Below are positions 45,970 through 57,700 of a stretch of DNA of 64,000 nucleotides, one piece after another. The translations under genes and the position numbers were made by a program. Where the stretch lies: contig CM077670.1 of assembly GCA_039707655.1 (NCBI GenBank), forward strand, positions 149,524,001-149,588,000, given 5' to 3'. Below the pieces are notes generated by a model that had not been told where the DNA came from, did no database searches, and saw nothing but the letters and a program-made list of their open reading frames with translations. Position 1 is the first letter of the stretch; every line of letters starts with the position of its first letter. The stretch comes from Elymus sibiricus. Lineage: Eukaryota > Streptophyta > Magnoliopsida > Poales > Poaceae.

Positions 45970-47458
45970 TCACTCAATTAAAGAACAAGTATCATAATGA
46001 AAGTCCTTGTAATCCAAAGTAGTGGGTGCATTACTATTTAAAGTTTTGACCTCTCCAAACCAACTTTTTTCATTTTTATGATCAAGATTATCACCCTCCA
46101 AGCAAGTGGGACTCCTTCTATCTAAAGTTAACTCTTCTCCAATACCTTTTTCATCAAGTTTTATGTTACTAAATAATGAGTCAATAGGAGTTACACCAAT
46201 CATTTTAATATCTTCATCATTACTACGATAGAAACCGGGTGGAATCGCTTTTTCTAGAAATTCTCGCTTATCTCTCAAGCAAGCGGTCCTTTCTTTACTT
46301 TCATTAATGGAAACATAGATAGCTTTAATACATTCATTTATATCTTGCTTGGATCGCAAAATTTTAGTTTTGAGGTTTTCCACATCATGAGCAATTATAT
46401 CCATGTTCCTAGCCAATTCATCAAGTCTATTCAATTTTTCTTCTATCATAGCATTGAGATTCTTTTGAGCACTAATAAATTCTTTAATATTACTTTCAAG
46501 ATCAGAGGGCATCCTATTATTATTATTATAAGAATTACCATAAGGATTGCCATAATTAATTGAGGAATTTCTGGGAAACGGTCTAGCATTGAAATTACCC
46601 CTATAAGCGTTGTTGTTGAAATTAATTCTAGAGAAAAAATTCACATCAATAGCATCATTATTTTTATCAATAAAAGTAGACAATGGCACATCATTAGGAT
46701 CAATATGAGCATTTTTAGTAGCAACCAATTTAAATAGAGCATCCATCTTATCACTCAAAGTATTAATTTCTTCAACAGAATTTACCTTCTTAGCAGTTGG
46801 AGTTCGTTCGGTGTGCCATTGAGAATAATTTGCCATAATATTATCAAGAAGTTTTGTAGCTTCTCCCAATGTAATTTCCATAAAAGTACCACCTGCGGTA
46901 GAGTCTAGCAAATTTCTGGAGACAAAGTTTAGTCCTGCATAAAAAAATTGTATGATCATCCATAAATTCAAGCCATGAGTTGGGCAATTTCTTATCATTA
47001 ATTTCATTCTCTCCCAAGATTGTGCAACATGTTCATGCTCAAGTTGCTTAAAATTCATAATTTGATTTCTTAAAGAAATAATCTTAGCGGGAGGAAAATA
47101 CTTAGTAATAAAAGCATCCTTACACTTATCCCAAGAATCAATACTATTTCTAGGCAAGGATGAAAACCAAGTTTTAGCATGATCTTTGTAGTGAGAACGG
47201 AAATAATTTTAATTTGACAATGTCATTATCCACATCTTTCTTCTTTTGCATATCACAAAGTTCAACAAAAGTATTTAGATGGGATGCAGCATCTTCATTA
47301 GGACTACCAGAAAATTGTTCTTTCATGACAAGATTAAGCAAGGCAGCATTAATGTCACACGACTCCGCACTAGTGGCGGGAGGAGCAATAGGAGTACTAA
47401 TAAAATAATTATTATTAGTATTGGAAAAGTCACACAATTTTGTATTTTCTTGAGACAT
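45970..47458 (-). pseudogene. Gag of E
   Basis: Start MSQENTKLCDFSNTNNNYF at 47458. A one-base insertion near 47187 separates the N-terminal 94 residues from the 395-residue remainder. Core blocks are NSIDSWDKCKDAFITKYFPP, NQIMNFKQLEHEHVAQSWER and THGLNLWMIIQFFYAGL, the standard Retrotrans_gag region. The C-terminal half is Asn-rich, with predicted helices. No zinc knuckle is seen. Confidence 0.8.
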
Positions 47459-47626
47459 CGCGAAAAAGCAAGCAAACTAGCAAACAAGCAAATAAAATAT
47501 TTTTGTAAAAAAAATTAGAAGTGAGGCAGATGAAAACGAGAGGCAAATGCAAATAAAAGGCAAATAAAGTAAATGCAAGTGATTGATAGTTTGTGCGAAG
47601 GTACTTGATAGATTTTGATGATGTCT

Positions 47627-47701
47627 CCCCGGCAACGGCGCCAGAAATTGGCAAGTTGATGGGTGACTGCTTTGCGTGACTTCTCCCTAGCAACGGCGCT
47701 A
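47627..47701 (-). other. Two primer-binding-site copies in E, 58 bp apart
   Basis: 47627-47643 reads CCCCGGCAACGGCGCCA, a perfect tRNA-Asp 3' end as I recall it. 47685-47701 reads CCCTAGCAACGGCGCTA, the copy adjacent to the LTR, with three mismatches. C has a single copy. Confidence 0.75.
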
Positions 47702-47712
47702 GAAATTCTTCC

Positions 47713-49027
47713 TGTTACTTGTAGTCTGCGTTGGTATTTCCCTGAAGAGGAGAGGATGATGCAGTACAGTAGAGATAAGTATTTCCCTCAGTTAAGAACC
47801 AAGGTTATCAATCCAGTAGGAGAACCAAGCAAGATCCACAGAACAACACCTACACACAGAAAAGCAAACACTTGCACCCAACGCGAATACGAGGGTTGTC
47901 AATCCTGTTAGCGGTTACTTGCAAGGATTAAGTCTGATAGAGATAAATAGATAAACTAAAATACTAATAAAAATAGAAGTAAATAAATTGCAGCAAGGTA
48001 TTTTTAGGTTTTTTATATGATAAAGATAGACCCGGGGGCCATTGTTTTCACTAGAGGCTTCTCTCTCGAGCACAAAAACATACGGTGGGTAAACAAATTA
48101 CTGTTGGGCAATTGATAGAAAAGCAAATAATTATGACGAATTCATGGCAATGATCATGTATATAGGCATCATGTCCGAGACAAGTAGACCGACTCCTGCC
48201 TGCATCTACTACTATTACTCCACTCATCGACCGCTATCCAGCATGCATCTAGAGTACTAAGTTAATAAAAACAGAGTAACGCCTTAAGCAAGATGACATG
48301 ATGTAGAGAAGCAAATTCAAGCAATATGAATAAACCCCATCCTTTTATCCTTAATGGCAATAATACAAATACGTGTCATGTCCCCTTCTGTCTCTGGGAT
48401 TGAGCACCGCAAGATTGAACCCATCACAAAGCACCTCTCCCATTGCAAGATAAATCAATCTAGTAGGCCAAACCAAATCGATAGATCGGAGACAAATACA
48501 AAGCTATATTTAATCATGCATAAAAGAGTTCAGAGAAGACTCAAATATTTCTCATGAATAATCTGATCATAAACTGACAATTCATCGGATCCCAACAGCA
48601 GAGGCTTGCGGTAGCGGAAAGGTTTTCTCTTCTAGCTCTCTGATGGTTTCCCAATATTTGTGAATTTATAGAACTGGAATTAGGTCAAACGGAGTCATGC
48701 GGGCCCCACAAGGCAACACGGCACGCCCCCCTAGGGCCACGCCCTGTTGCCTTGTGACACCTCCGTGAGGCTTCTGGCCTCCTCCCGAAGCTTCCAAGGT
48801 TTCTTTTGTCCAGAAAAAATCTCCAAAAAGTTTCGTGGCATTTGGACTTCGTTTGGTACCGATTCTCTGAAAAGCCGAAAACAAGCAGAAAACAACAACT
48901 GGCACTGGGCACTAGGTTAATAGGTTAGTCCCAAAAAAGGATATATAATTGCATATAAAAACATCCAAGATTGATACTATAATAGCATGGAACAATCAAA
49001 AATTATAGATACGTTGGACACGTATTA
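47713..49027 (-). repeat. 5' LTR of E, 1315 bp, with internal deletion
   Basis: Starts TGTTACTTGTAGTC and ends GACACGTATTA (mutated from GACGTATCA). About 235 bp present in the left LTR is missing at about 48595, between short AACA/AACAG matches. The lost part lies at and just downstream of the expected transcription start. TATA complement at 48663-48671. Confidence 0.88.
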
Positions 49028-49032
49028 GTCCG

Positions 49033-50910
49033 CGACGTGCCTCGCTCGGGAACAAGGGAGGAGGCGCCGGTCGACGGCGATTGCCGGCGAACGGTGGTGA
49101 CCCACTTCGAGCTGGGCACATGGGCATGCTCAGGAGGTCGAGACGAGCCTGTGGGTACCTTCCATGGTCGCCGGGGTGGACGGAGTCGCTGGCGGCGAGC
49201 TCTCCAGCGGATGACGGCGTCGGTCGTGAAGGGGGCTTTCAACGGCGATCTGCCCCGAGCAAAATTGAGAGGTGGGATGGCGTACTGGGGTCAAGAGGGA
49301 GCCGTTGGTGAAGTGAGTGGAGGGGGGAAGCTCTAGTGGCATTGGAATCAACGAGACAGTGGCGGCGGCCGTGGTTATCGGAGACGAGGAAGACGACTGC
49401 TTCCGGTCGTTCTGTTGCATGGGGAGGTTCCGAGAGGGAGGAGGGGGAGTGCTGATGATACGAACGATCCCGGGGAGGCCAATTTATAGGCGGGCGACGT
49501 CGGTTCCTCGAGTTGCTGTGTCAACTGACTCTGGCGATGGCCATTAACAGCGCACGAGGACGGTGACGAGGTCGGTGGTGGACGGTGGGAGTTTGGTGTG
49601 GACAGTGGCCGTCCAAATTTACTCTGGGGTGCGTGGGCGGTGCCGTCCACAGCAGATTGCGGCGGCGGCCATTGATGGCATGCCGTGGACGGTGGCGAGG
49701 TCAGCGAGGTCGGTGCGTGGCCGGTGGGGGTCGGTGAGGGCGGTGGCAGCCGTAGTTACGCCCGGGAGGAGCTGGGTGGCTCGGGGCACTTGGGCGGTGG
49801 CGTGTTTGCCACGGTGTCGGTCGTGGCCGGTGTTGGTCGGTGGTGGCCAGCGCCAGGAGCGAAGGAGGGGTGTCGGCAGGGTGCGAAGGTGATCTGATGA
49901 TCTAGGGGAGGGCTAGGACGAGCGAGGGAAGTGGCAGAGGCACGGCAGTAGCTCGATGCCACCGGCTGCAGTACAGGCGATCCAGCCGCACTCTGTGCAC
50001 GCACCCAGGGTGTTCGATAGAATGACAGGGTAACCAAGGCTGGTCCAAATAAGCTAGATTTTGGTAGGGTAATGATACTTTGGATGATAGGAGTGTAGGA
50101 CAAATTTGTTTAGCAGAAGAATCAAATGCCCAGTGCAGGTTCAGGAGCTAGCCAATTTCTGCCATGCACATGAGATGTTCGACAGAATGCTATGGCTATC
50201 TAGTAGATTTTTTTTAGTGTGAAAATAGGCAGGATGATGTCTCATTGGATGGTAGAGATTATGGTGGAGTTGGTTTGTGAAAAGAGAAAACTAGCTAGTG
50301 CAAGTTTTGGAGAAATTCAGTTCTGATCAAAAACTCTAGGGAATTATTTGGTGAACATAGGAGATTCAAATGGAGCTGATCTTCTAGACTTAAGGGTTTA
50401 GCTGGAAGGACTTCAAGGTGGAAAAGTTTCAGAATTGTTTGAGGAAGGAAAATTAGGGTTGTAGTTATAACCTAAGGATGGGACAGAAATGAAAAGATGA
50501 TGTTTTGCTCAAAATTTTCAAAAGACCAAGTTGGGTTTTTGCACAAAAGTGATTTATAGGACTAAGAGGTTCTCCCAATATTTTGTGGCATTAAATAAAA
50601 ATTTATTTGAAATAGTTTTAGTGCAACAGAGACATTTCAAAGTTTGAAAATGCTATTAAAAGAATTATTTTGGGGCAAATTTATTATGAAACTATTTCCT
50701 ACTGAATTATAAAAGTTAAATGAAAGGATTAAGAATTACTTTCAAAACCCACAAAAAAAATTCAAAATTTCCTATATGGAGGGAAGAATTTTGGAAAACA
50801 GAAAACAGAAAAGGTTCTGAAATTAATAAAAGATCTAATATAATTCAAAATTTTATTCTTATCAAAATTTTATTTGGTAAAAACATGGATTAAGTTTTTG
50901 GGGTGTTACA
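49033..50910 (-). repeat. D LTR, right segment
   Basis: Continues the D LTR after E. GC-rich 49030-49900, then AT-rich, ending GGGGTGTTACA like G. Minus-strand TATA box complement at 49482-49489 (TATAAATT). Open frames in the GC-rich part appear on both strands and are not credible genes. Confidence 0.78.
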
Positions 50911-50955
50911 AAATCTACCCCCCTTAAGAAAATCTCATCCTCAAGATTTGTTAAG
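50911..50955 (-). other. PPT of D with relic of the pol C-terminus
   Basis: The minus strand reads AAATCTTGAGGATGAGATTT and then CTTAAGGGGGGTAG next to the LTR. In G the same place encodes the last residues of pol (KSRGRDFS) and TAAGGGGGTAGG. The D version has TGA codons where G has CGG and CGA, so this stretch is a non-coding relic kept beside the PPT. Confidence 0.65.
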
Positions 50956-51108
50956 GGCGGAAGAATTAAATGCAGATCACAACAACGAAACAATCATAGG
51001 CAAACTGCAATCATAGTAATGAATTTATGACATACGCCCTAATATACAACACAAAGGGTGCATCATGTAAACAAGCGCTAGACCTGCAACAAACATACTC
51101 ATGATCGT

Positions 51109-51741
51109 CTACAGTTCAAAGGTGAGATCTACAGGGTCTTGCGGAAGGGTTCCCGGTGCTGGAGCACATTCTTCTTCATCTGGAGGAAGTGGAGGAAGCA
51201 GATGAAGAACATGCCCTTCTTGAGTTGGCAAGGGTGGTCCGCCAATGGCGATCTGGGGATTCAGGACATCAAGGTAATGTAGATAATCCATTAGTTGCTG
51301 GGGTAGATGCTCCTGGGCCATCACATACTAGATGAGATTGGCCAGTGCTGGTTCTCTTTCTATACGTTCACAATGGAACGTAGCTTCTGCTCCGAAGGCT
51401 GCGCGACTCGGGAAATAGCAGTACTTCCTTTCGCTGGCACAGGGCACCAAGAATCGAAGGCGGGTAACTGCCTCATAAGGAACAACCTCAATGGCCATGC
51501 CTGAGGTTGGCATGGATCTCCCGATGAAGACAACATATGGAGGGCCTTGGTTTAAATCCTCTGGTGGGATTTGCACAATTGCCCAGTACTTCGAGGAATT
51601 AGAGGTGATCCTCAATTTGTACAACTCATACTGGGCTGGGTTGCTGGAGCCAAGGGTATTGCGGGTAAAATCCCACAAAACCTTAACAAAACTACCAGGG
51701 CTTGCATCTGGAATCCTTAGGAAGGCTCCGGAGTGAGACAT
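51109..51741 (-). pseudogene. Unrecognised ORF of D, one in-frame stop
   Basis: One frame of 210 codons from ATG 51741 (MSHSGAFLRIPDASPGSF) to a stop at 51109, interrupted only by TAG 51328-51330. Visible blocks: KVLWDFTRNTLGSS, YELYKLRITSNSSKYWAIV, PPYVVFIGRSMPTSGMAIEV; the C-terminus is Pro/Glu-rich (LHLLPPLPPDEEECAPAPG). No retrotransposon motif, zinc finger or membrane segment seen. It lies between the PPT and the rest of D. I do not recognise it; codon continuity over 630 bp in otherwise decayed DNA suggests it was once translated. Confidence 0.5.
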
Positions 51742-52154
51742 GGAGTGATGGGATGATGGAAACGGTGCTCAAGGTTGATGGTTGCTGGTGTTGAGTGGGA
51801 TATGGCCGCTTATAAATTGCTTGGGTGAGGAAACAAGATGTGGTGTCAGAATGGCTTGTGTATCGGCTCCGTCGTAGGGTTGTCCGAGTCAAAGTCTCGG
51901 ACCTCAATCCCCAAAAGGAAAGTCACGTATTACTGCATGTGTCGGTTAGGATGATTTTAGCAGTCACGCCTAGAATTTACTCTGCAACCACCTATCAAAC
52001 AATTTACGCTAGATCACGCATAATACTATTAAGACAAGGGCATATGAGCAGTCTACAAACTTACTATGGCATACTACTACAACCTCGAGGATACAGAAAT
52101 ACAGGATTACAGGGTAGCGGGGTCACTAAGGGCTCGACAACTAATCTGGTGGAC

Positions 52155-52379
52155 TCAGTCCACTTCGTTGACATCTAGCCGGGCATGTCTTGCAGATGTC
52201 GAGGCTTCTCCGTGTGCTTCAGTGTCGGAGTTGGCCGGGGTAGGATGGGGAGCTATAGGGCTGGGATAGCAGTGGTGCCCCTCGCGGGGTGTCGTGGTCA
52301 CAGTCCCATTGGAGTAGGTCTCCAAGAGACGACGGAGTTCCCCTGGGGAGGAGAATGCATTGCCCGGGTGGGCAACAGG
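52155..52379 (-). pseudogene. Unrecognised ORF fragment of D, cut by the CACTA element
   Basis: The minus-strand frame reads from the F junction (AHPGNAFSSPGELRRLLETY) to the stop at 52155 (ARHARLDVNEVD). Pro/Ser/Thr-rich. Its N-terminus should lie beyond F and G, outside the window. It may be the C-terminal end of an upstream ORF. Weak evidence. Confidence 0.3.
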
Positions 52380-52540
52380 CACTACAAAAAAAAGACACAA
52401 CCGTGACATTATGGCCCGAACGAAAACTTTTTCTTTCATGGTTGTGACACTTCTATGACAATAATTGTGACAAAAACACGTATCATCATAGATGTAGTGG
52501 GCTCCTACTTCTATGACAAAAAATTATCACAGAAAATGGG
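52380..52540 (+). repeat. CACTA terminal and subterminal repeats
   Basis: After the terminal CACTACAAA the motif CTTCTATGACA appears at about 52449 and 52508, with related GTTGTGACA and ATTGTGACA. Such clustered short motifs are the usual transposase-binding sites of CACTA elements. Confidence 0.6.
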
Positions 52541-52732
52541 CTTTTCATCTTGGGCGGGCCGGAAACGCACCCGCATGACATTCTTTGGGCCATCCATGAC
52601 GTAAAAAATCATGGTAGAAGTGAGGGCGAGGAAATTTTTGGGGAGTTCCCGGTTATGGTGGGTGGTCGGGGCCGAGCGATGCAGTGTGGTTTGCGCATTT
52701 CTCTCGTACGCGCGCGTGTGTGCAAGGCGCTC

Positions 52733-52975
52733 GCTAACTGAACCCGAGTGAGGCGTATGTTCGCTTACTTAACCCGAGCGACCGATCGTCCTCGCACTAC
52801 GTACTGAACACGAGCGATCGATCCCTCGCACTACGTACTGAACCCGATCGATCCCTTCGCTGCTAACTGAACCCAAGCAATCCCTTCACTTCTAACTAAA
52901 CCCGAGTGATTCCTTCGCTGCTAACTGAATCCAATCGATCCTTCTCACTACTTACTAAAGCCGATCGAGCCCCCG
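52733..52975. repeat. Degenerate tandem repeat with CTAACTGAACCCGAGCGATC
   Basis: About six degenerate copies of a roughly 35-40-bp unit (CTNACTGAACCCGAGCGATCC-like) inside F. No gene. Confidence 0.65.
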
Positions 52976-53390
52976 TGCGAGACATAGCCAGCCGGTGCTG
53001 GGTTGCCTCTCGATTAACAGTGCCCGTTGCTGCCGCGCGCGCGATACACGTAGAATGAGTCGAGACTTGCATCGATCGAGCCAGTTGGTTGGCTATGGAT
53101 GAATAGTTCCCGTTGCTGCCGCCCGCTCGTACGCCCCACCCCAGACGGTGGGTTGGCTGTGGATAAACAGTACCCTGGCCGTGTGAAGGTGGTTGGCACT
53201 CGATGAACAGGACCCCGAGAGGACGCCACCACACCCCTGCTGGTTGGGGTGGATGAACAGGACTCCGTGGAGGCTGGATGAACAGTAGTCGGTGGAGGCT
53301 GGAGGAAGTCGATGGTGGATGAATAGTAGTTGGTGGAGGCTGGAGGAGGTCGACCGTGGATGAACAATAGCCCGTGGAGTCCTGTTTTAT

Positions 53391-53690
53391 GGTACGCCAC
53401 ACCCCTCCCGATGAACAGGACTCCGTTTCGACCATAGGCAGTTGGGTAGAAGTCCGTTTCCTCCGTTTTGCGGTACGCCAGATCCCTCCCGATCAACAAG
53501 ACCCCGTTTCGACCGTAGGTGGTTGAACAAAAGTCCGTTTCCTCCGTTTTGCGGTACGCCAGACCCGCAGCGGATGAACAGGACCCCGTTTCGACCGTAG
53601 GCAGTCGAACAGAAGGCCGTTTCCTCCGTTTTGCGGTACGCCAGACCCCGATTCGATGAACAGGACCCCGTTTCGGCTGTTCTGTCCAAG
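53391..53690. repeat. 81-bp tandem repeat in F
   Basis: GGTACGCC recurs at 53391, 53472, 53553 and about 53635; each unit holds GATGAACAGGACCCCGTTTC and CCGTTTCCTCCGTTTTGC. Related GATGAACAG units extend left to about 53090. Open frames here result from the repeat, not from a gene. Confidence 0.8.
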
Positions 53691-54116
53691 CAGGTTGGCT
53701 CCCGATGAACAGGACGCGTTCCGAGCCAGTCTCTTAGCTCCCGATGCTATTTCCTCCGTTCCGACCCAGCCGGTTGGTTGTCGAGGAACAGGAGGCCGTT
53801 GCTGCCATCCGTTGCCTCTCTCCATGTACACGAGCCCTAGCCATACGAATGCGTGAGTACGCGTTCGAGACCCCGACCGTATGTACGTACGTGGCTGTAT
53901 TTTTTGCAGCGTGATTGCACATACGTGTACTCGATTTAGACGGGACTGCCAGAACTGCTACGTATGGGGCTCTACTATGACACGTGCCACTCCTTTTTTT
54001 TGACGTGACGTGCTGCTCCTTACAAGCCCACGGTTCATCGTTGCAGAGAGACCGATCGACCAGTATGTATGTAAACGTTCGCGACCAGACAGACAATGCT
54101 ACGTACGCTTCGACTG

Positions 54117-54278
54117 GGTGGGTCCCAGCTCTCAGGAAGGATACAGAGGCACTTCCTTGCCTGCGAAGATATAGCAGGTGGGTCCCAGCTGTCAGGGGGA
54201 GGAATCATTTTTTTTGCACGTAATAAGGAGGCACTTCCTTGCGTGCGAAGATGTAACTGGTGGGTCCAGCTGTCAGCC
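54117..54278. repeat. Short tandem repeat in F, about 60-78 bp
   Basis: GTGGGTCCCAGCTNTCAGG and GGCACTTCCTTGC alternate two to three times. No coding function is inferred. Confidence 0.6.
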
Positions 54279-54730
54279 TCACCGCATACAGTCCTCTTCC
54301 GATGGCTGTCATTCATTGACCACGTTGACTATGCCGCGCCGAGAGCACCAAAGCGGTGAACAACGGCGAGGCCTAGGAAGGGAACGACGTGGAGACGGGG
54401 AAGACGCGGCAGTGGATGCCCACGCCGAGGGAAGTACGAGCGTTGACTGGTTCGGCTGCGGTGTGAGGCTACCATCGCCGGAGAATAAACATGGGATGTG
54501 GGTGAGTAGAGGGAAGGCCTGGCCACAGTAGGAATAGGGTGGGGCGATGAGGCCTACGCGGCAGCACAACCGGCCACTGGAGGCAGGAGCAGGCGGTCCC
54601 GCCGGTGCTGGTTTGGGCGGCTGGAGCAGGAAGGTCAGAGATTGAAGAAGCAGCACGGACATTGGATTAATATCCAACGGTCACTGCTGCTAGAATCGTT
54701 TGTTGACTAAGTTGACAAAGCCCTGCATAC

Positions 54731-57700
54731 TGTCAAGGCCGGTTTTCCAACAAAACATTTATTGAAAAACCGCCCTAATAGTCCGGCCAGTACAGAAAAT
54801 CCTTCTTACTGGTGGACAAATCCTTGATACAGAAATCCAGTAGTACTTAATATTATACAGGGTTGAGCGGAGGCTGCTCAACAATTTATTACAAGCACGC
54901 TAATATTACACATAATGGCGGATATGTCACAGTGGATGTGGTGGGGTAACTATTGACTCGTAAAAATAAAAAGAGTGGTGGGTATGTCACAGTGGAGTGG
55001 GTGACATAACTCTCATATCTTATAGCTCATCAAGCGTCGGAGTGAGGCTCGATGATTTTATTTGGGTGGCGGAAGCGTATATAATACAAGTGGCAAACTC
55101 CAGGATCGCAAGAGACTGACTGGGACTCCTCTAGGCGTCGGACTCGCTATCGTACTCTTCATCCATAAGATCGCCTTCGTCCACATCTGGCCAAAACAAT
55201 AGCCAGGGACAAGCCAGTGAGTACTTTGAATGTACTCGCAAACAGTTTGGACATAAGATATAACAAATGCAAACATGATGCACATGAGCAGGATTAGTAA
55301 TACACACACAGGCATTTAAATTTGCACAACAAGAGTAAGGAAAGGAAGTCGGGCGGTAGTCCTCCCGAAATCCCCATAAAAATAGAAGAAGACCAATCGC
55401 GTGTCTGAAGCGACGCCTCGAAAGGTAAGAAATAAAAGACATGCCTTAGTCGGGCGTCGGAGCGACACCACATAAAGGGCTTATGTCAAAATTTAAATAA
55501 CAGGAATGCCACAGTCGGACGTCTGAGCGACATCACATAAAGGGCTTATATCAAAAGTAAATGACAAGCATGCCACAGTCGGACGTCTGAGCGACATCAC
55601 ATAAAGGGCTTATATCGAAAAGTAAATGACAAGCATGCCACAGTCGGACGTCTGAGCGACATCACATAAAGGGCTTATATGAAAAGTAAATGACAAGCAT
55701 GCCACAGTCGGACGTCTGAGCGACATCACATAAAGGGCTTATATCAAAAGTAAATGACAAGCATGCCATAGTCGGACGTCTGAGCGATATCACATAAAGG
55801 GCTTATATCAAAAGTAAATGACAAGCATGCCACAGTCGGACGTCTGAGCGACATCACATAAAGGGCTTATATTGAAAAGTAAATACAGCAGTGCCACAGT
55901 CGGGCGTCTGAAGCGACACCACATAAAGTTTTATATTAGTAAAATTCAAAATACGAGTAATCCAGGAGGTAACACCATCCCAAGGAATACCCGGCATATC
56001 ACAATAATAAACAGGTTAGTCCATCCACGGGAATAACATTCAGCCAAATTTACTTCTGTTGTTTAACATATTAGTTCTCCAGAGACTGACACTGAGACCG
56101 ACACTTGACCTGTCAACCAACGTCCTTGACCGTGGACACGGCTACTCGAATAGTTTTGACTCTGCAGAGGTTGTACTCTTTACCCACAACCAACGGATTT
56201 CAGTAGTCACAAAGGACTAGTTCCGTCTACGGTAGTTTAGAAGAAAACACATCTGACCAGTACACACCCGTTTTACATCCCGATGCCAGGAATCACCCTA
56301 GGCAACGTTCAAGAAAAACTTTAAGACGGGGAGGCCACTACCTCGAATAGCATGGGATCAAATTTATATCGCGCGCTCTAAGGGGTGCCCCCCTCTCGGT
56401 CCAACCGGAAACACCCATGCCCCTGACCGGATGACTGGCTTTAATCCAGGGCCATGGTGCCTTCATCACGGCCCCTCTATTTGGTGTGTACATGGAAAGA
56501 GGTTTGCAACTTACTAAACCGTATTCTTTGCAGAAAACATGTGGCAGCACGAAAAGAAGGTGAACGGGGACAAGACTCGATCTATGTCACCACTGGAGTT
56601 AAACAGTTCCTTTGTTAATACCGGCATGCTCCAACAATACCGGCGTACAACCTATCATGCCACCACATGACTAGGTTGTCTCATATCACATCAAGTTTTG
56701 TGGCTCACTTGCAACCCATCATATATGAAATGTAACATTCTCCAAATGCTTACATAAACATGTCATGCAAAACATCATGCAAGCAAACATGAAACACACT
56801 CGTCATATCAAAGGTTCAAACATGCTTTCCTGGTTCGGAGTAGTCGGAGTCTAACTCGGCGAAGTTGATGGCACCGTCTCCTTCTTCGGTATCTACGATA
56901 TACACATATACGAATACTAACATAAATACCGTGCGCATCTAAAAAGTTGTTCCGAATATTTTTCAAATAAATATGACAAAAAACTAGACAGAAAAATAAA
57001 GATGACAGAAAAAGAATCAACTCAAAATCATCTTTAGTCTAAAAGTTATAAAGGAATCAAACCCAGGGACTAGTCTGTGATGAAACAGAAACTATCCAGG
57101 GGGTAGTTTGTTAAAACAGAAAACGATTCGGTCCAAAATACGCCAGCCTGCAGAGGAAACGAACTTTGCCCGAAGGCGCTATCTCAGAAAACGGTTCGGG
57201 AATAGAAAGAGAGGCTGACGAGGGGGTCCCACTCGTCGGGTTTAAAAAGAGAAACAGAGCTCGCCGGCGCCAGAGACTTGCGGTGTTCGCCGGCGACGAA
57301 CCACTGCGAGACAGGGAGGGAGGGGAGTACCGGCGTGCTCAGGAGGTCCTTCCGCGTCGGTGGGTGGTGGAAGGAGGCGTCGGAGAGCGCCACGTTGACG
57401 GCCCCTTCTTCTCCGGCGGACGGCAGCTTCGGGCGATGATGGATCTCACCGGAGGAGACTGCCAAGACCAAATTGACGCTCGAGTTAGACGAGGTGGTGG
57501 ACTAGAAGGTTGCTGACCAAAGATGAGCTGGGGAGAAACTTTGAACGGAGGGAATTTTGCTGGCTACCGAAGCGGGTTGATGCGGCCGGAGCTGGGGAAG
57601 AAGACCCTCCCGAGGCCTTCTGATGATCGGGGCGAGGTTCTGGGGGAAGGAGGAGAGGCTCTGAGTCGATGGAGAGCATCGGGGCCTCTATTTATAGTCG

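Larger units (their letters stand above)
40976..49027 (-). mobile_element. Element E: complete 8.05-kb gag-protease gypsy element (Sabrina-like) in the D LTR
   Basis: Perfect target duplication GTCCG (40971-40975, 49028-49032). LTRs 40976-42495 and 47713-49027. It has tRNA-Asp primer sites, gag, protease, long 3' non-coding region and PPT, but no RT or integrase, so it is non-autonomous by construction as well as decayed. Hand comparison of the first 125 bp of the LTR pair shows 7 substitutions. Confidence 0.9.
38584..52379 (-). mobile_element. Element D: non-autonomous chromovirus derivative with about 4.27-kb LTRs (partial)
   Basis: One LTR is split by E (38584-40975 plus 49033-50910, about 4270 bp). 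A PPT and 1.47 kb of internal sequence follow, cut by CACTA element F at 52380. The LTR is homologous to that of G in many blocks and similar in length (4262 bp). Where G has pol, D has only a pol-tail relic and unrecognised ORFs. Long LTRs with a non-gag-pol interior recall the LARD class described in barley; that link is a hypothesis. Confidence 0.65.
52380..54730 (+). mobile_element. Element F: 5' end of a CACTA (En/Spm) transposon
   Basis: Starts CACTACAAAAAAAAGACAC, a CACTA-type terminal repeat, followed by short subterminal repeats. It is GC-rich with several tandem arrays. No transposase coding is seen. The right end (…TAGTG) is missing because G inserted at 54730; AGG (52377-52379) is the candidate 3-bp target duplication and CATAC (54726-54730) that of G. 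Orientation is arbitrary because only one end is present. Confidence 0.72.

Noticed and set aside
49037..49897. Open frames in the GC-rich part of the D LTR
   Set aside because: Open on both strands, no homology to the aligned G LTR frames, low-complexity Gly/Arg/Val content.
52896..53831. Long minus-strand frames in F with repeated KTEETDF/GVLFI-type blocks
   Set aside because: They are translations of the 81-bp tandem repeat; repeat length divisible by three keeps frames open.
55444..55935. CRISPR-like appearance of regularly spaced repeats
   Set aside because: Units are contiguous 64-bp tandem copies without unique spacers, in a plant LTR.
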